In this document: piece by piece, positions 54,978 through 62,249 of the stretch
How the letters are laid out: each line of letters starts with the position of its first letter
Numbering within the stretch: the stretch's first letter is position 1
Source of the DNA: JADKFD01 sp050250665
GTDB taxonomy: Bacteria > Pseudomonadota > Gammaproteobacteria > Xanthomonadales > SZUA-5
Reading direction: 5' to 3'
NCBI GenBank assembly: GCA_050250665.1
Contig: JBFWOF010000008.1
Span: 68,882 to 132,881 of the forward strand
Length of the DNA: 64,000 bases
Position numbers and translations under genes: made by a program
Notes under the pieces: generated by a model
Seen by the model: only the letters and a program-made list of their open reading frames with translations
What the model was told of the DNA's origin: nothing
Databases searched by the model: none

Positions 54978-55501
54978 GGCGCGTGTTCACCGGCATCCTG
55001 CTGCTGTCCGCAGGCGCGGCCCATTCGGCGCCGCCGGTACTCGTGGTCGACCTGAGCGAGGCCTACACCCGCTCGACCGCCCTCGCTGGTCTGCTGGCCG
55101 CGGTCGATCAGGAGCTGCAGGCCCTGGCCCAACGCCACCGCCCGGAACTCGAGCGCCTCAGCGCCGAGATGCGCGAGCTCAAGCAGGCCGGGACGGTCAC
55201 TCGCGATCGTCAGTTGCAGCTGATCCGGCGTATCAACGAAATCGATACCGAGGCCGAACGCGAACAGGAACGCCTGTCGGACGCCAATCAGCGCGCCATC
55301 GCCGAAGTCGACGCCGCCATCGCCGAGGTCAAGAAGCAGCTGAAGTCCGAACGTGGTGCGGCCGCGGTCCTCGACATCCAGGAGACCCAGTACGTACGCC
55401 CGGATTGCGATTGCCTGGTCAGCGATGATCTGTATCGCTTGCTCAACGAGCGCCTGCCCGAGGTATCTCTGGATCTCGATCCAGCGGGCGCCAAGCGCTG
55501 A
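54974..55501 (+). CDS. Skp/OmpH-like periplasmic protein with long coiled coil
   Basis: 175 residues from GTG 54974. Signal peptide about 1-18 (ending AAHSA), then PVLVVDLSEAYTRSTALAGL (first strand) and a long coiled coil (about 45-125: LERLSAEMRELKQAG, RRINEIDTEAEREQERLSDA, AEVKKQLKSERG). The C-terminal AAAVLDIQETQYVRPDCDCL and SDDLYRLLNERLPEVSLDLD form the family's closing strands; a CDC cysteine pair is unusual for Skp. Three coupled genes (GNAT and two Skp-like) suggest a small envelope-biogenesis operon, inferred from context. A terminator-like hairpin follows 110 bp downstream. Confidence 0.7.
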   Translation: MRRVFTGILLLSAGAAHSAPPVLVVDLSEAYTRSTALAGLLAAVDQELQALAQRHRPELERLSAEMRELKQAGTVTRDRQLQLIRRINEIDTEAEREQERLSDANQRAIAEVDAAIAEVKKQLKSERGAAAVLDIQETQYVRPDCDCLVSDDLYRLLNERLPEVSLDLDPAGAKR

Positions 55502-55532
55502 AACTGCCGATTCAAGAACTGCTAATGTTGCA

Positions 55533-55663
55533 GCGCAACTTGCGCCGGTTTGCATGCTCCACGCACTATGCGGATGTCCCGGCGTGCAACCGGCTTGTCG
55601 GGGAGGGGGCAAACCCGTGGCGATCCGTAAGGGCCGCCGCGGGTTTCTTTTTTGGAGCGTCTC
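55533..55663 (+). promoter_or_regulatory. Candidate attenuator or riboswitch leader of ctlX-like gene
   Basis: A 13-bp stem with one bulge (55544-55557 with 55582-55594) is topped by a small CGCA/TGCG hairpin. The terminator hairpin 55611-55646 follows. The 5' arm segment GGTTTGC (55547-55553) can instead pair with GCAAACC (55609-55615), the front of the terminator, giving a possible antiterminator. The U-tract ends one base before the GGAG of the hydrolase gene. A transcript for that gene must start upstream of, or in, this hairpin. I know no matching riboswitch class. Confidence 0.5.
55611..55653 (+). terminator. Strong rho-independent terminator
   Basis: AAACCCGTGGCG and CGCCGCGGGTTT form a 12-bp stem with one G-T pair around the loop ATCCGTAAGGGC, followed by CTTTTTT. 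It could simply end the GNAT/Skp-like operon, but its U-tract abuts the next gene's ribosome-binding site, so it more likely works as a regulated terminator. Confidence 0.85.
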
Positions 55664-56584
55664 GTGCAGCCGGAAATCTGGGAACAAGCTGAGCTTTTCG
55701 CCGCCCAGCTGCGGCGCACACCGATCAGTGCTCCGGGGGTGCCGCGTGCGGTATTTCTGGTGTCACCTGAGTCGTTCTTTCTGGCAGCCGAATCGGCCAG
55801 AGACAACGTCTACATGCAGATGGCGCAGGCGGTGGATGGCGCCCGTGCAGCCGAGCAGCATCGCCAGCTGGCGCTGGCCCTGGCCGCCGCCGGGGTGCCG
55901 GTCATGAGTTTTCCCGGATCGGCCGAGACTCCCGACGCGGTGTTCCCCAACAATGTCTATGCCACCGCGCCGAGGCGTCTGATCGTCGGCGCCATGCGCC
56001 ATCCGGTACGCCAGCGTGAAGCCCGGCGTCAGGACATCCGCGACTGGTTCAGGGCCGTGCTGGGCTATGCCGAAATCGACCTGTCGACGCGGCCTCTGGT
56101 GGCAGAACTGACCGGCAGCCTGGTCATCGATCGCGCCCGCCGGATCGGCTTCTGCGGGCTCAGCGAGCGTTGTGATCGCGCCGGTGCCGCGGCCATGGCC
56201 GCGGCCTTCGACCTGCGCCATATGCTGACCTTCGATCTGGCCGGTGGCGAGTACCACAGCAATGTGGTGATGTCGGCCCTGGCCGGGCGCGGCGTGCTGC
56301 TCTGCCCCACCGGCTTTGCCGATCCCGGGGTGGCCGATGCCATCGCCAGCGCCTACGGTGACAGCGCCATTCTCATCGATCCGGCCGAGAAGGCGGCATT
56401 CGTCGGCAACTGCATCGCCCTGGGCGAAAGCGGCCTGTGGATGTCAGCGGCGGCAGAAGCCGCCTTGCGTCCGGCCACCCGCTCGGCCCTCATCAGGCTC
56501 GGTTTCCAGATCCACAGCGTGGCGCTGGACGAACTCGAGAAAGCCGGCGGCAGCCTGCGCTGCATGATCGGCGAGATCTACTGA
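55664..56584 (+). CDS. ctlX: Arginine-deiminase-related hydrolase (CtlX/DDAH-like)
   Basis: 306 residues. The guanidino-modifying fold is seen in AETPDAVFPNNVYATAP (substrate Asp and Asn), ELTGSLVIDRARRIGFCGLS, the catalytic histidine region LAGGEYHSNVVMSALAGRGV and the nucleophile cysteine in EKAGGSLRCMIGEIY at the C-terminus. These match CtlX (citrulline hydrolase-type) and related arginine deiminase-like proteins. Substrate: citrulline, arginine or a methylated form; sequence alone does not decide. GTG 55664 has GGAG 6 nt upstream; TTG 55652 would lie in the terminator U-tract. Probably controlled by the preceding hairpin. Confidence 0.88.
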   Translation: MQPEIWEQAELFAAQLRRTPISAPGVPRAVFLVSPESFFLAAESARDNVYMQMAQAVDGARAAEQHRQLALALAAAGVPVMSFPGSAETPDAVFPNNVYATAPRRLIVGAMRHPVRQREARRQDIRDWFRAVLGYAEIDLSTRPLVAELTGSLVIDRARRIGFCGLSERCDRAGAAAMAAAFDLRHMLTFDLAGGEYHSNVVMSALAGRGVLLCPTGFADPGVADAIASAYGDSAILIDPAEKAAFVGNCIALGESGLWMSAAAEAALRPATRSALIRLGFQIHSVALDELEKAGGSLRCMIGEIY

Positions 56585-56585
56585 C

Positions 56586-57035
56586 TCAGGAGCCGATGCG
56601 AGCTTTCATGGTCTCGGCGTCGATGCCAAGCAGTTTGCCAACACGGATCAGCCAGGATTTTTCCGGGATGCGCATGCGTCCGTCGGCATGCGCCAGTGTC
56701 AGCAGTGCCTCCATCAATTGTTCCGAATGGGTCGAGCTGACCGGATAGACGGCCAGGAAGCGCGCCATCTCGGCTTCCACATCCAGGCCACCGGCGCGCC
56801 CACGCTCGAAACTCTGCACCGCCAGCTTACGGCCGGTCTTGGACAGCTCCATGCGATCGATCAGGTCTTCGCCATGCTCCGCTTCTTCCGTGGTCACGAC
56901 GCCATCGGCGCGCGCCAGCGAACCCAGCAGCGCAAACAGCACGCCGATGAATACTTCCTCCTTGGGATCCAGCGTTTCCGCGCGGAACAAACCGCTGATC
57001 CAGCCCAAGGGACCGGTGGAACGAGCTTCTGCCAT
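56586..57035 (-). CDS. TerB-like (tellurite resistance/DjlA N-terminal) domain protein
   Basis: 149 residues forming a TerB-like helical domain. It holds two acidic metal-binding-like turns, SLARADGVVTTEEAEHGEDL and TLAHADGRMRIPEKSWLIRV, the A-D-G-x-(V/M) repeats of the family. No membrane helix or J domain follows, so it is a stand-alone TerB like those of unknown function in many proteobacteria. It converges on the ctlX-like gene with one base between stops. The upstream side is a repeat-filled gap. Confidence 0.85.
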   Translation of the reverse strand: MAEARSTGPLGWISGLFRAETLDPKEEVFIGVLFALLGSLARADGVVTTEEAEHGEDLIDRMELSKTGRKLAVQSFERGRAGGLDVEAEMARFLAVYPVSSTHSEQLMEALLTLAHADGRMRIPEKSWLIRVGKLLGIDAETMKARIGS

Positions 57036-57234
57036 GGCAACTCCCCCTCTGTATTCGAATGAACCGCCCCGCGGGAATGTTATCAGCGTGAACGCCGGAT
57101 TCCGTCAGGTGCCGCTCGTTTTCGAATACGCGGATTGAAGACGACGGGGGCCGCCCGATAGCCATCTGAAGGTCTGATCGGTCAGCGCCGAGCACCAGTG
57201 GCTCTCCATGAACCCATGGCGTAACTTGTTGATG

Positions 57235-57331
57235 CGTCATTGCGAGGAGCGCAGCGACGAAGCAATCCAGTGCTTCTGAAGCTGTGCCTCTGGATTGCTT
57301 CCCCCGGATCAAGTCCGGGGTCGCAATGACG
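57235..57331. repeat. CGTCATTGCGAGG hairpin element, 97 bp
   Basis: Nearly identical to 16357-16453 over its full 97 bp (two differences by eye), 41 kb apart and in the same orientation. The left flank CCATGAACCCATGGCGTAAC is also shared. The rest of the gap 57036-57485 shows only decayed repeat sequence (GGTTCATGGCCCATGCGCAG and similar). Confidence 0.85.
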
Positions 57332-57485
57332 CTTGGGGTTCATGGCCCATGCGCAGTGTCGCGCCGACACACGCGGCTCGCAACGAGGACGGGGTTCATG
57401 GCGGGTGACCGGCATCGGAGTCGTTACCGGTGGTTCGCAACACGTCCGCTCCAACCTCAGGGCATCGGCTCTGGCCGATTCCCCC

Positions 57486-58289
57486 TCAGGCTGCCGCCAG
57501 CAGGGGCGCCGCCTGCACCCGTGCGAGGGTCTCGGCGCGGCCGTCCCAGCGCACCAGCGCCAGCTGGCCATGGGAGTCCTCGGTGATCGCCGTCAGGCTT
57601 TCCACCCAGTCGCCATCGTTGGCATAGACGATGCCGTTGCGGGTCTCCAGCGCCGGCCGATGGATATGGCCACAGATGATGCCGTCGAGTCCGCGACTGG
57701 CGGCAGCGCCGATCGCAGCCTGGACATAGCGCTCGATGTAGCGCTCGGCCAGCGTGCTCTGGCGCTTGATGAACGCCGCCAGCGACCAGTAGCGCAGACC
57801 CATGCGCTGGCGCATGCGCAGCGTGATGCGGTTGCCGGCCAGAATGTACTCATAAAGCTGATCGCCCAGCCACTCCTGCCAGCCACCACTCTGGACCTCG
57901 GCGTCGAAATCATCGCCATGCGTGACCAGATAGCGACGACCATCGGCGGCGCGGTGGATGGCGTCACGACGCACCGTCATTTTCGGCAGCACCAGTCCAC
58001 ACAGATCGCGCAGCGGACGGTCGTGATTGCCGGGAATGTAGATCAGCTCCGACCCACGGCGGGCCAGTTCCCGGAGCTGCTCGAACACGGCCGCCTGATG
58101 CCGGTCGAATCGGGCGCGGCGCTGGCTGATCCACCACAGGTCGATGACATCACCGACCAGATAGACCTTGCGCGCCCGCACATTCGAGAGGAAATCGACC
58201 AGCGCCTCGGCGTGGCAGTTGGGCGATCCCAGATGCAGATCGGACAGGAACACGCTGCGCGCTTCGAGCTTGCCCGTGGACAGGCTCAT
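57486..58289 (-). CDS. LpxH-like calcineurin-family phosphohydrolase
   Basis: 267 residues. Metal motifs: SDLHLGSPNCH (D-x-H), LVGDVIDLWW (GD), YIPGNHDRPLRDL (GNHD), VTHGDDFD and IICGHIHRPAL (GHxH). This is the COG2908 pattern of UDP-2,3-diacylglucosamine diphosphatase and its paralogues; the 20-residue-longer C-terminus and the inserted RQRMGLRYWSLAAFIKRQST helix mark the LpxH-like group rather than canonical LpxH. It overlaps the OlsF-like acyltransferase stop by 4 bp, so it is the second gene of that operon and probably acts on a membrane lipid. Confidence 0.85.
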   Translation of the reverse strand: MSLSTGKLEARSVFLSDLHLGSPNCHAEALVDFLSNVRARKVYLVGDVIDLWWISQRRARFDRHQAAVFEQLRELARRGSELIYIPGNHDRPLRDLCGLVLPKMTVRRDAIHRAADGRRYLVTHGDDFDAEVQSGGWQEWLGDQLYEYILAGNRITLRMRQRMGLRYWSLAAFIKRQSTLAERYIERYVQAAIGAAASRGLDGIICGHIHRPALETRNGIVYANDGDWVESLTAITEDSHGQLALVRWDGRAETLARVQAAPLLAAA

Positions 58290-60049
58290 GCCGCCACTGC
58301 CTGCGGCTGGCTTTCCGGCTGCGGCAGAGACGAATGCGCTTCGCTGGCCCGCGGCAGCAGATAGCGCTGGCGCTTGCGCGGCGTCAGCCGGGCCAGATCG
58401 ACCAGAATCAGACCATCCACGGCATTGTTGAATCCGTGATCGACCCCGAAGGCCAGAAAGCGCGCGCCACCGGGCTCGCAGAGCTCGGTGTATTGCTTGT
58501 ACAGCGTGGGCACCCGAGCGCCGAGTCGATTCAGATTGGCCTTGAGCACGGCGAAGGCCTGCTCGGCGCTGAGCTCGGCGGACGTGGACTCGGCCGCTGG
58601 CAGCGGATAGGGGAATCGTGCCTGAGCCAGGGCGTCGGGTTCACCGTAATAACGGCCGTAGTAGCCGACCAGCGCGTCGCGCGCCTCGACCGGCAATTCG
58701 GCGCTGATCGACACGGAGCCGAAGAGATGGCGCAGATGTGGATAGCGACGCAGGTACGCACCGATGCCGAACCACAGGTAATCGAGGCTGCGCGTACCCC
58801 AGTAATCGGGCACCACGAAGCTGCGGCCCAATTCCAGCCCGGTTTCCAGCAGCTCGCCAAAGCGGCTGTCGAAATCGAACAGGCTGGCCGTGTACAGACC
58901 GTTCAAGCCGTGCCTGGCGACGATATCGGCGCTGCGTCCGACCCGATAGGCGCCGATGATGCGACGGGCCTGCGGATCCCACAGCAACAGCTGATCGTAC
59001 CAGGCATCAAAGCGGTCCCAGTCCAGCGCCTGCCCGGTGCCTTCGCCCACCGCTCTGAACGTCAGCTCGCGCAAGCGCGCTACTTCGCGCAGCAGCAGCG
59101 AGGAGGCACCGGGCGGCGCCAGCAGAATGCGCTTGCCATCCGGGGTTTCGCCCAGCACTTCGAGGCCGGCGATCGCCGTTTCCAGGGCATCGGACTGCAC
59201 CGGGTGGGCGACGGCCTCGGTGCTGCCAACCGGTCCGGAGCGCACATGTTTCAGGCGCTCGACCTGCAGCTGCAGGCGCCTGGCCCAATCGCGCAGACCG
59301 CTACCGTCGACGGCTTCAGGCGAGGCTTTCAGGGCCTGCCCGATGCGCATCTCGATGCGGCGCTGACCTGGGCGGAAAATCTGACGCGGCAGCAGCGCCG
59401 TGCCGATGGGACTGGCCAACGCTGCCCCGGCATAGAAGCCGAAGCCGTTGCGGGCACCCACATGCACCGGAATCACCGGCAGCTGATGGCGCAGGGCGTA
59501 GCGCAGAAAGCCGCTGCGCCATGGCCGATCGCGAATGCCCCTCCAGCCCATCCGCGAGACTTCACCGGCCGGAAACACGATCACCGCGGCGCCCGCCTGC
59601 AATGCGGCATCGATGCCGCGCAAGGCTTCGGGGCTGCTGCGACCGCCGAACACCCGCACCGGCAGCAGCAGTTCCCTGAGACCATCCAGCATCATGAGGA
59701 AATCGTTGGCCACGATGCGCACATCGCGGCGGACATCGCCCACCATCTTCAGCAGGGCCAGCGCGTCGAGCCCGCCGAGCGGGTGGTTGGCCACGATCAG
59801 ACAGGCGCCGCTGCGTGGAATCCGCTGACGCTCCAGATCATCGACGCAATAGCGCACATCGAAGTGCCGCAGCGCCCCCTCGACAAACTCCAGACCCGCC
59901 AGATGCGGATGCTCCGCCACAAACTGCTCGGCCCGATCCAGTCGCGTGTAGCGATGCAGATGCTTGAGCAGCGGCCGGGTGAACTTTCCCGGCACGCCGC
60001 TGAACCAGTGCGGCCAACGTTCGACTATGCGCCCCTGAATGCTCTGCAT
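58286..60049 (-). CDS. Bifunctional acyltransferase, OlsF-like (ornithine-lipid type)
   Basis: 587 residues. Residues about 65-265 are a PlsC-type acyltransferase with NHPLGGLD (88-95, the H-x4-D catalytic motif) and VIVFPAGEVSRMG. About 305-520 is an acyl-N-acyltransferase of the OlsB/hemolysin type (REVARLRELTFRAVGEGTGQ, LLLWDPQARRIIGAYRVG, FVVPDYWGTRSLDYLWFGIG, LFGSVSISAELP). OlsF fuses these two activities to make ornithine lipid: the GNAT-like half adds the 3-hydroxyacyl chain to ornithine and the PlsC half adds the second chain. Same order and size here. The phosphohydrolase gene overlaps its stop. Confidence 0.82.
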   Translation of the reverse strand: MQSIQGRIVERWPHWFSGVPGKFTRPLLKHLHRYTRLDRAEQFVAEHPHLAGLEFVEGALRHFDVRYCVDDLERQRIPRSGACLIVANHPLGGLDALALLKMVGDVRRDVRIVANDFLMMLDGLRELLLPVRVFGGRSSPEALRGIDAALQAGAAVIVFPAGEVSRMGWRGIRDRPWRSGFLRYALRHQLPVIPVHVGARNGFGFYAGAALASPIGTALLPRQIFRPGQRRIEMRIGQALKASPEAVDGSGLRDWARRLQLQVERLKHVRSGPVGSTEAVAHPVQSDALETAIAGLEVLGETPDGKRILLAPPGASSLLLREVARLRELTFRAVGEGTGQALDWDRFDAWYDQLLLWDPQARRIIGAYRVGRSADIVARHGLNGLYTASLFDFDSRFGELLETGLELGRSFVVPDYWGTRSLDYLWFGIGAYLRRYPHLRHLFGSVSISAELPVEARDALVGYYGRYYGEPDALAQARFPYPLPAAESTSAELSAEQAFAVLKANLNRLGARVPTLYKQYTELCEPGGARFLAFGVDHGFNNAVDGLILVDLARLTPRKRQRYLLPRASEAHSSLPQPESQPQAVAA

Positions 60050-60245
60050 GGTCTGTCTCCCTGCACGATGACGCGCACTCTGCGCGACGCAGGCAACAGA
60101 ATCGTGACGAAGCCACGACGCCGGAATGACCGTGAGCGAACGCAGCAGTGTCCGATTCCGGACACTCCCCGGTGGAACGGAGGGATTGCCGAGTCATCGC
60201 GAAGCGCCTGTGTCGACCCGATCCTGCACCTGGGTGATGAGTCGG

Positions 60246-60590
60246 CGTCATTGCGAGCCACCTGTTTCGGCCCGACACTGCGCACGGACCATGAACGATC
60301 GAAACGGACGCAGGCCGGGTCCTTCGCGTCGACAGACCTCAACAGAGCTACAAGCCACACACACGAGGCGCCCGGCGCTTTGCGGTTAGCAGAACCGCGG
60401 CCGCCGGAGCGAATACCCGCTGGTGCTTGCCCAAGCCAAGGCGCGCCGGAGCCGCGCTACGGCCTGCGGCGGACGTGCGGCTTGCCGGTCGCGACGCGAG
60501 GTCGCTCCTACAGGCGAGCTTGCCTATCGGCGAGCATGCGGTTCATGGCCATGGGCAGGGTCGGGCCGAAACAGGTGGCTCGCAATGACG
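60246..60590. repeat. Repeat block with 31-bp perfect inverted ends
   Basis: 60246-60276 and 60560-60590 are perfect reverse complements (ends CGTCATTGCGAGCCACCTG). Between them lies about 280 bp including a TAGGAGCGACC-type repeat in reverse (60488-60512). Half copies of the ends occur at 25716-25745 and 16473-16510. No gene is visible in 60050-60691. Confidence 0.75.
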
Positions 60591-60691
60591 CCAGTCGGCG
60601 CGGCTTCCTGCCCTCCCGCCCTCGGCTTCCAGGCGGCTGGCACGTAAACTGCGTAAGTCTCAGCAACGCCGCAAGGAATTCACCCCTGACC

Positions 60692-62077
60692 ATGACCGAG
60701 ACCCTGCCGATCCTGATCGCCGATGACCAGCGCGATGTGCTCGAGGCGCTGCGCTTTCTGCTCAAGGCCGAAGGTCTGCCCTCGGTGCAGGCCATGCATC
60801 CCGATGCCGTGATCGAAGTGCTGAAAAAGCAGCCGGTGGCGGTGGTGCTGATGGATCTGAACTACACCCGTGACACCACCTCGGGCCAGGAAGGCCTGGA
60901 TCTGCTGGAGCGCATCCGCGCGCTGGATGCGGAGCTGCCGGTGGTGGTGATGACCGCCTGGGGCACCATCGATATCGCCGTCGAAGCCATGCGTCGCGGG
61001 GCCAATGATTTTGTCGAGAAGCCCTGGGACAACGCCCGGCTGATGTCGATCTTGCGCAATCAGGCGGCCCTCGGTGCCACCCGCAAGCGCGCGCAGAAGC
61101 TGGAGCGCGAGGTCGAGATCCTGCGCGGCACCGGCAATGGCGACTTCATTGCCGAGTCCGCAGCGATGGGACCGGTGCTGGACATGATCCAACGCGTGGG
61201 ACCCACCGATGCCAATGTGCTGATCCTGGGCGAGAACGGCACCGGCAAGGGCCTGATCGCGGATCTGCTGCACCAGAATTCGCGTCGCGCCGACAAGCCG
61301 CTGATCAAGGTCAACATGGGCGGCATCGCCGAAACCGTGTTCGAGAGTGAGATGTTCGGGCATGTGCGGGGCGCCTTCACCGATGCCAAGCAGGATCGCA
61401 TCGGCCGCTTCGAACTGGCCGACGGCGGCAGCCTGTTCCTGGATGAAGTCGGCAATATTCCGACCTCGCAGCAACCCAAGCTGTTGCGGGTGCTGGAGGA
61501 TGGCGAATTCGAGCGCCTGGGCTCATCGCGCACCTCCCGATCGAATGTGCGTCTGATTTCCGCCACCAATGCCGATCTGGCCGACGAGGTCAGCAAGGGC
61601 CGATTCCGCAAGGACCTGCTGTTTCGCCTGAACACGGTGGAGCTGCGACTGCCGCCGCTGCGCGAACGTCGGGAAGATATCCTGCCGCTGGCCAGACGTC
61701 TGCTGTCGCGCTTCGGACAGCGCTACCAGCGCGAGGATGTGCGCCTGTCGGCCAGTGCCGAACGCGGCCTGCTCGGCTATGCCTGGCCCGGCAATGTGCG
61801 CGAGCTCTCGCACGTGATCGAGCGCGCGGTGCTGATGTCGCGAGCGTCGGAGATCGGCGAGCTGGATTTCAGCTTCGCCCCGACCCGCCAGAACGACAGC
61901 GAACTCGATCACCTGACCCTGGATGCCGCCGAGGAAATGCTGGTCCGCCGCGCCATGATCCGCTCCGAAGGCAATGTCCAGAAGGCCTCGGACTTCCTCG
62001 GGCTGAGCCGCGCCGCGCTCTATCGCCGCCTGGAGAAATACGGCATCCGCAGCCCCGGCGAGGATGACGGCGAGTGA
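60692..62077 (+). CDS. Sigma-54-dependent response regulator (NtrC family)
   Basis: 461 residues in three parts. Receiver about 5-122 (ADDQRDV acid pocket, phosphoacceptor D55 in VVLMDLNYT, FVEKPWDN lysine). AAA+ domain about 150-385 with Walker A GENGTGKGLIADLL, the sigma-54 loop MFGHVRGAFTDAKQDRIGRF (GAFTDA in place of GAFTGA), Walker B GGSLFLDEVGNI and RLNTVELRLPPLRERREDI. Fis-type helix-turn-helix at the C-terminus (NVQKASDFLGLSRAALYRRL). It activates sigma-54 promoters when phosphorylated, most likely by the kinase encoded 172 bp downstream. ATG 60692 is a good fit; the longer open frame is antisense to the acyltransferase gene. Confidence 0.93.
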   Translation: MTETLPILIADDQRDVLEALRFLLKAEGLPSVQAMHPDAVIEVLKKQPVAVVLMDLNYTRDTTSGQEGLDLLERIRALDAELPVVVMTAWGTIDIAVEAMRRGANDFVEKPWDNARLMSILRNQAALGATRKRAQKLEREVEILRGTGNGDFIAESAAMGPVLDMIQRVGPTDANVLILGENGTGKGLIADLLHQNSRRADKPLIKVNMGGIAETVFESEMFGHVRGAFTDAKQDRIGRFELADGGSLFLDEVGNIPTSQQPKLLRVLEDGEFERLGSSRTSRSNVRLISATNADLADEVSKGRFRKDLLFRLNTVELRLPPLRERREDILPLARRLLSRFGQRYQREDVRLSASAERGLLGYAWPGNVRELSHVIERAVLMSRASEIGELDFSFAPTRQNDSELDHLTLDAAEEMLVRRAMIRSEGNVQKASDFLGLSRAALYRRLEKYGIRSPGEDDGE

Positions 62078-62091
62078 GATGGCCTGACCCC

Positions 62092-62182
62092 GTAGCTCAC
62101 GTCGGCCGTGCAGCAGGCTACGTGACGCTGCCCCCCTGCCAAGCCGTAGGTCACGTTGGCTGCGCAGCAGGCTACGTGACGT
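62092..62182. repeat. Two tandem GTAG(C/G)TCACGT...CTACGTGACG palindromes
   Basis: Two direct copies, 53 bp apart, of GTAGCTCACGTCGGCCGTGC followed by AGCAGGCTACGTGACG, each partly self-complementary. They fill the gap between the response regulator and its kinase and could give an mRNA hairpin that lowers kinase expression. Confidence 0.65.
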
Positions 62183-62249
62183 CGTCCTGGCGCATGGACA
62201 GCGCGCTGCGCGACCAACCTGGGCTGCGCACGCCCGTCGAAATCAGGCC

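Noticed and set aside
58334..60691. An upstream extension of the sigma-54 regulator frame
   Set aside because: It runs antisense through the OlsF-like gene and then through repeats; the receiver domain begins precisely at ATG 60692.
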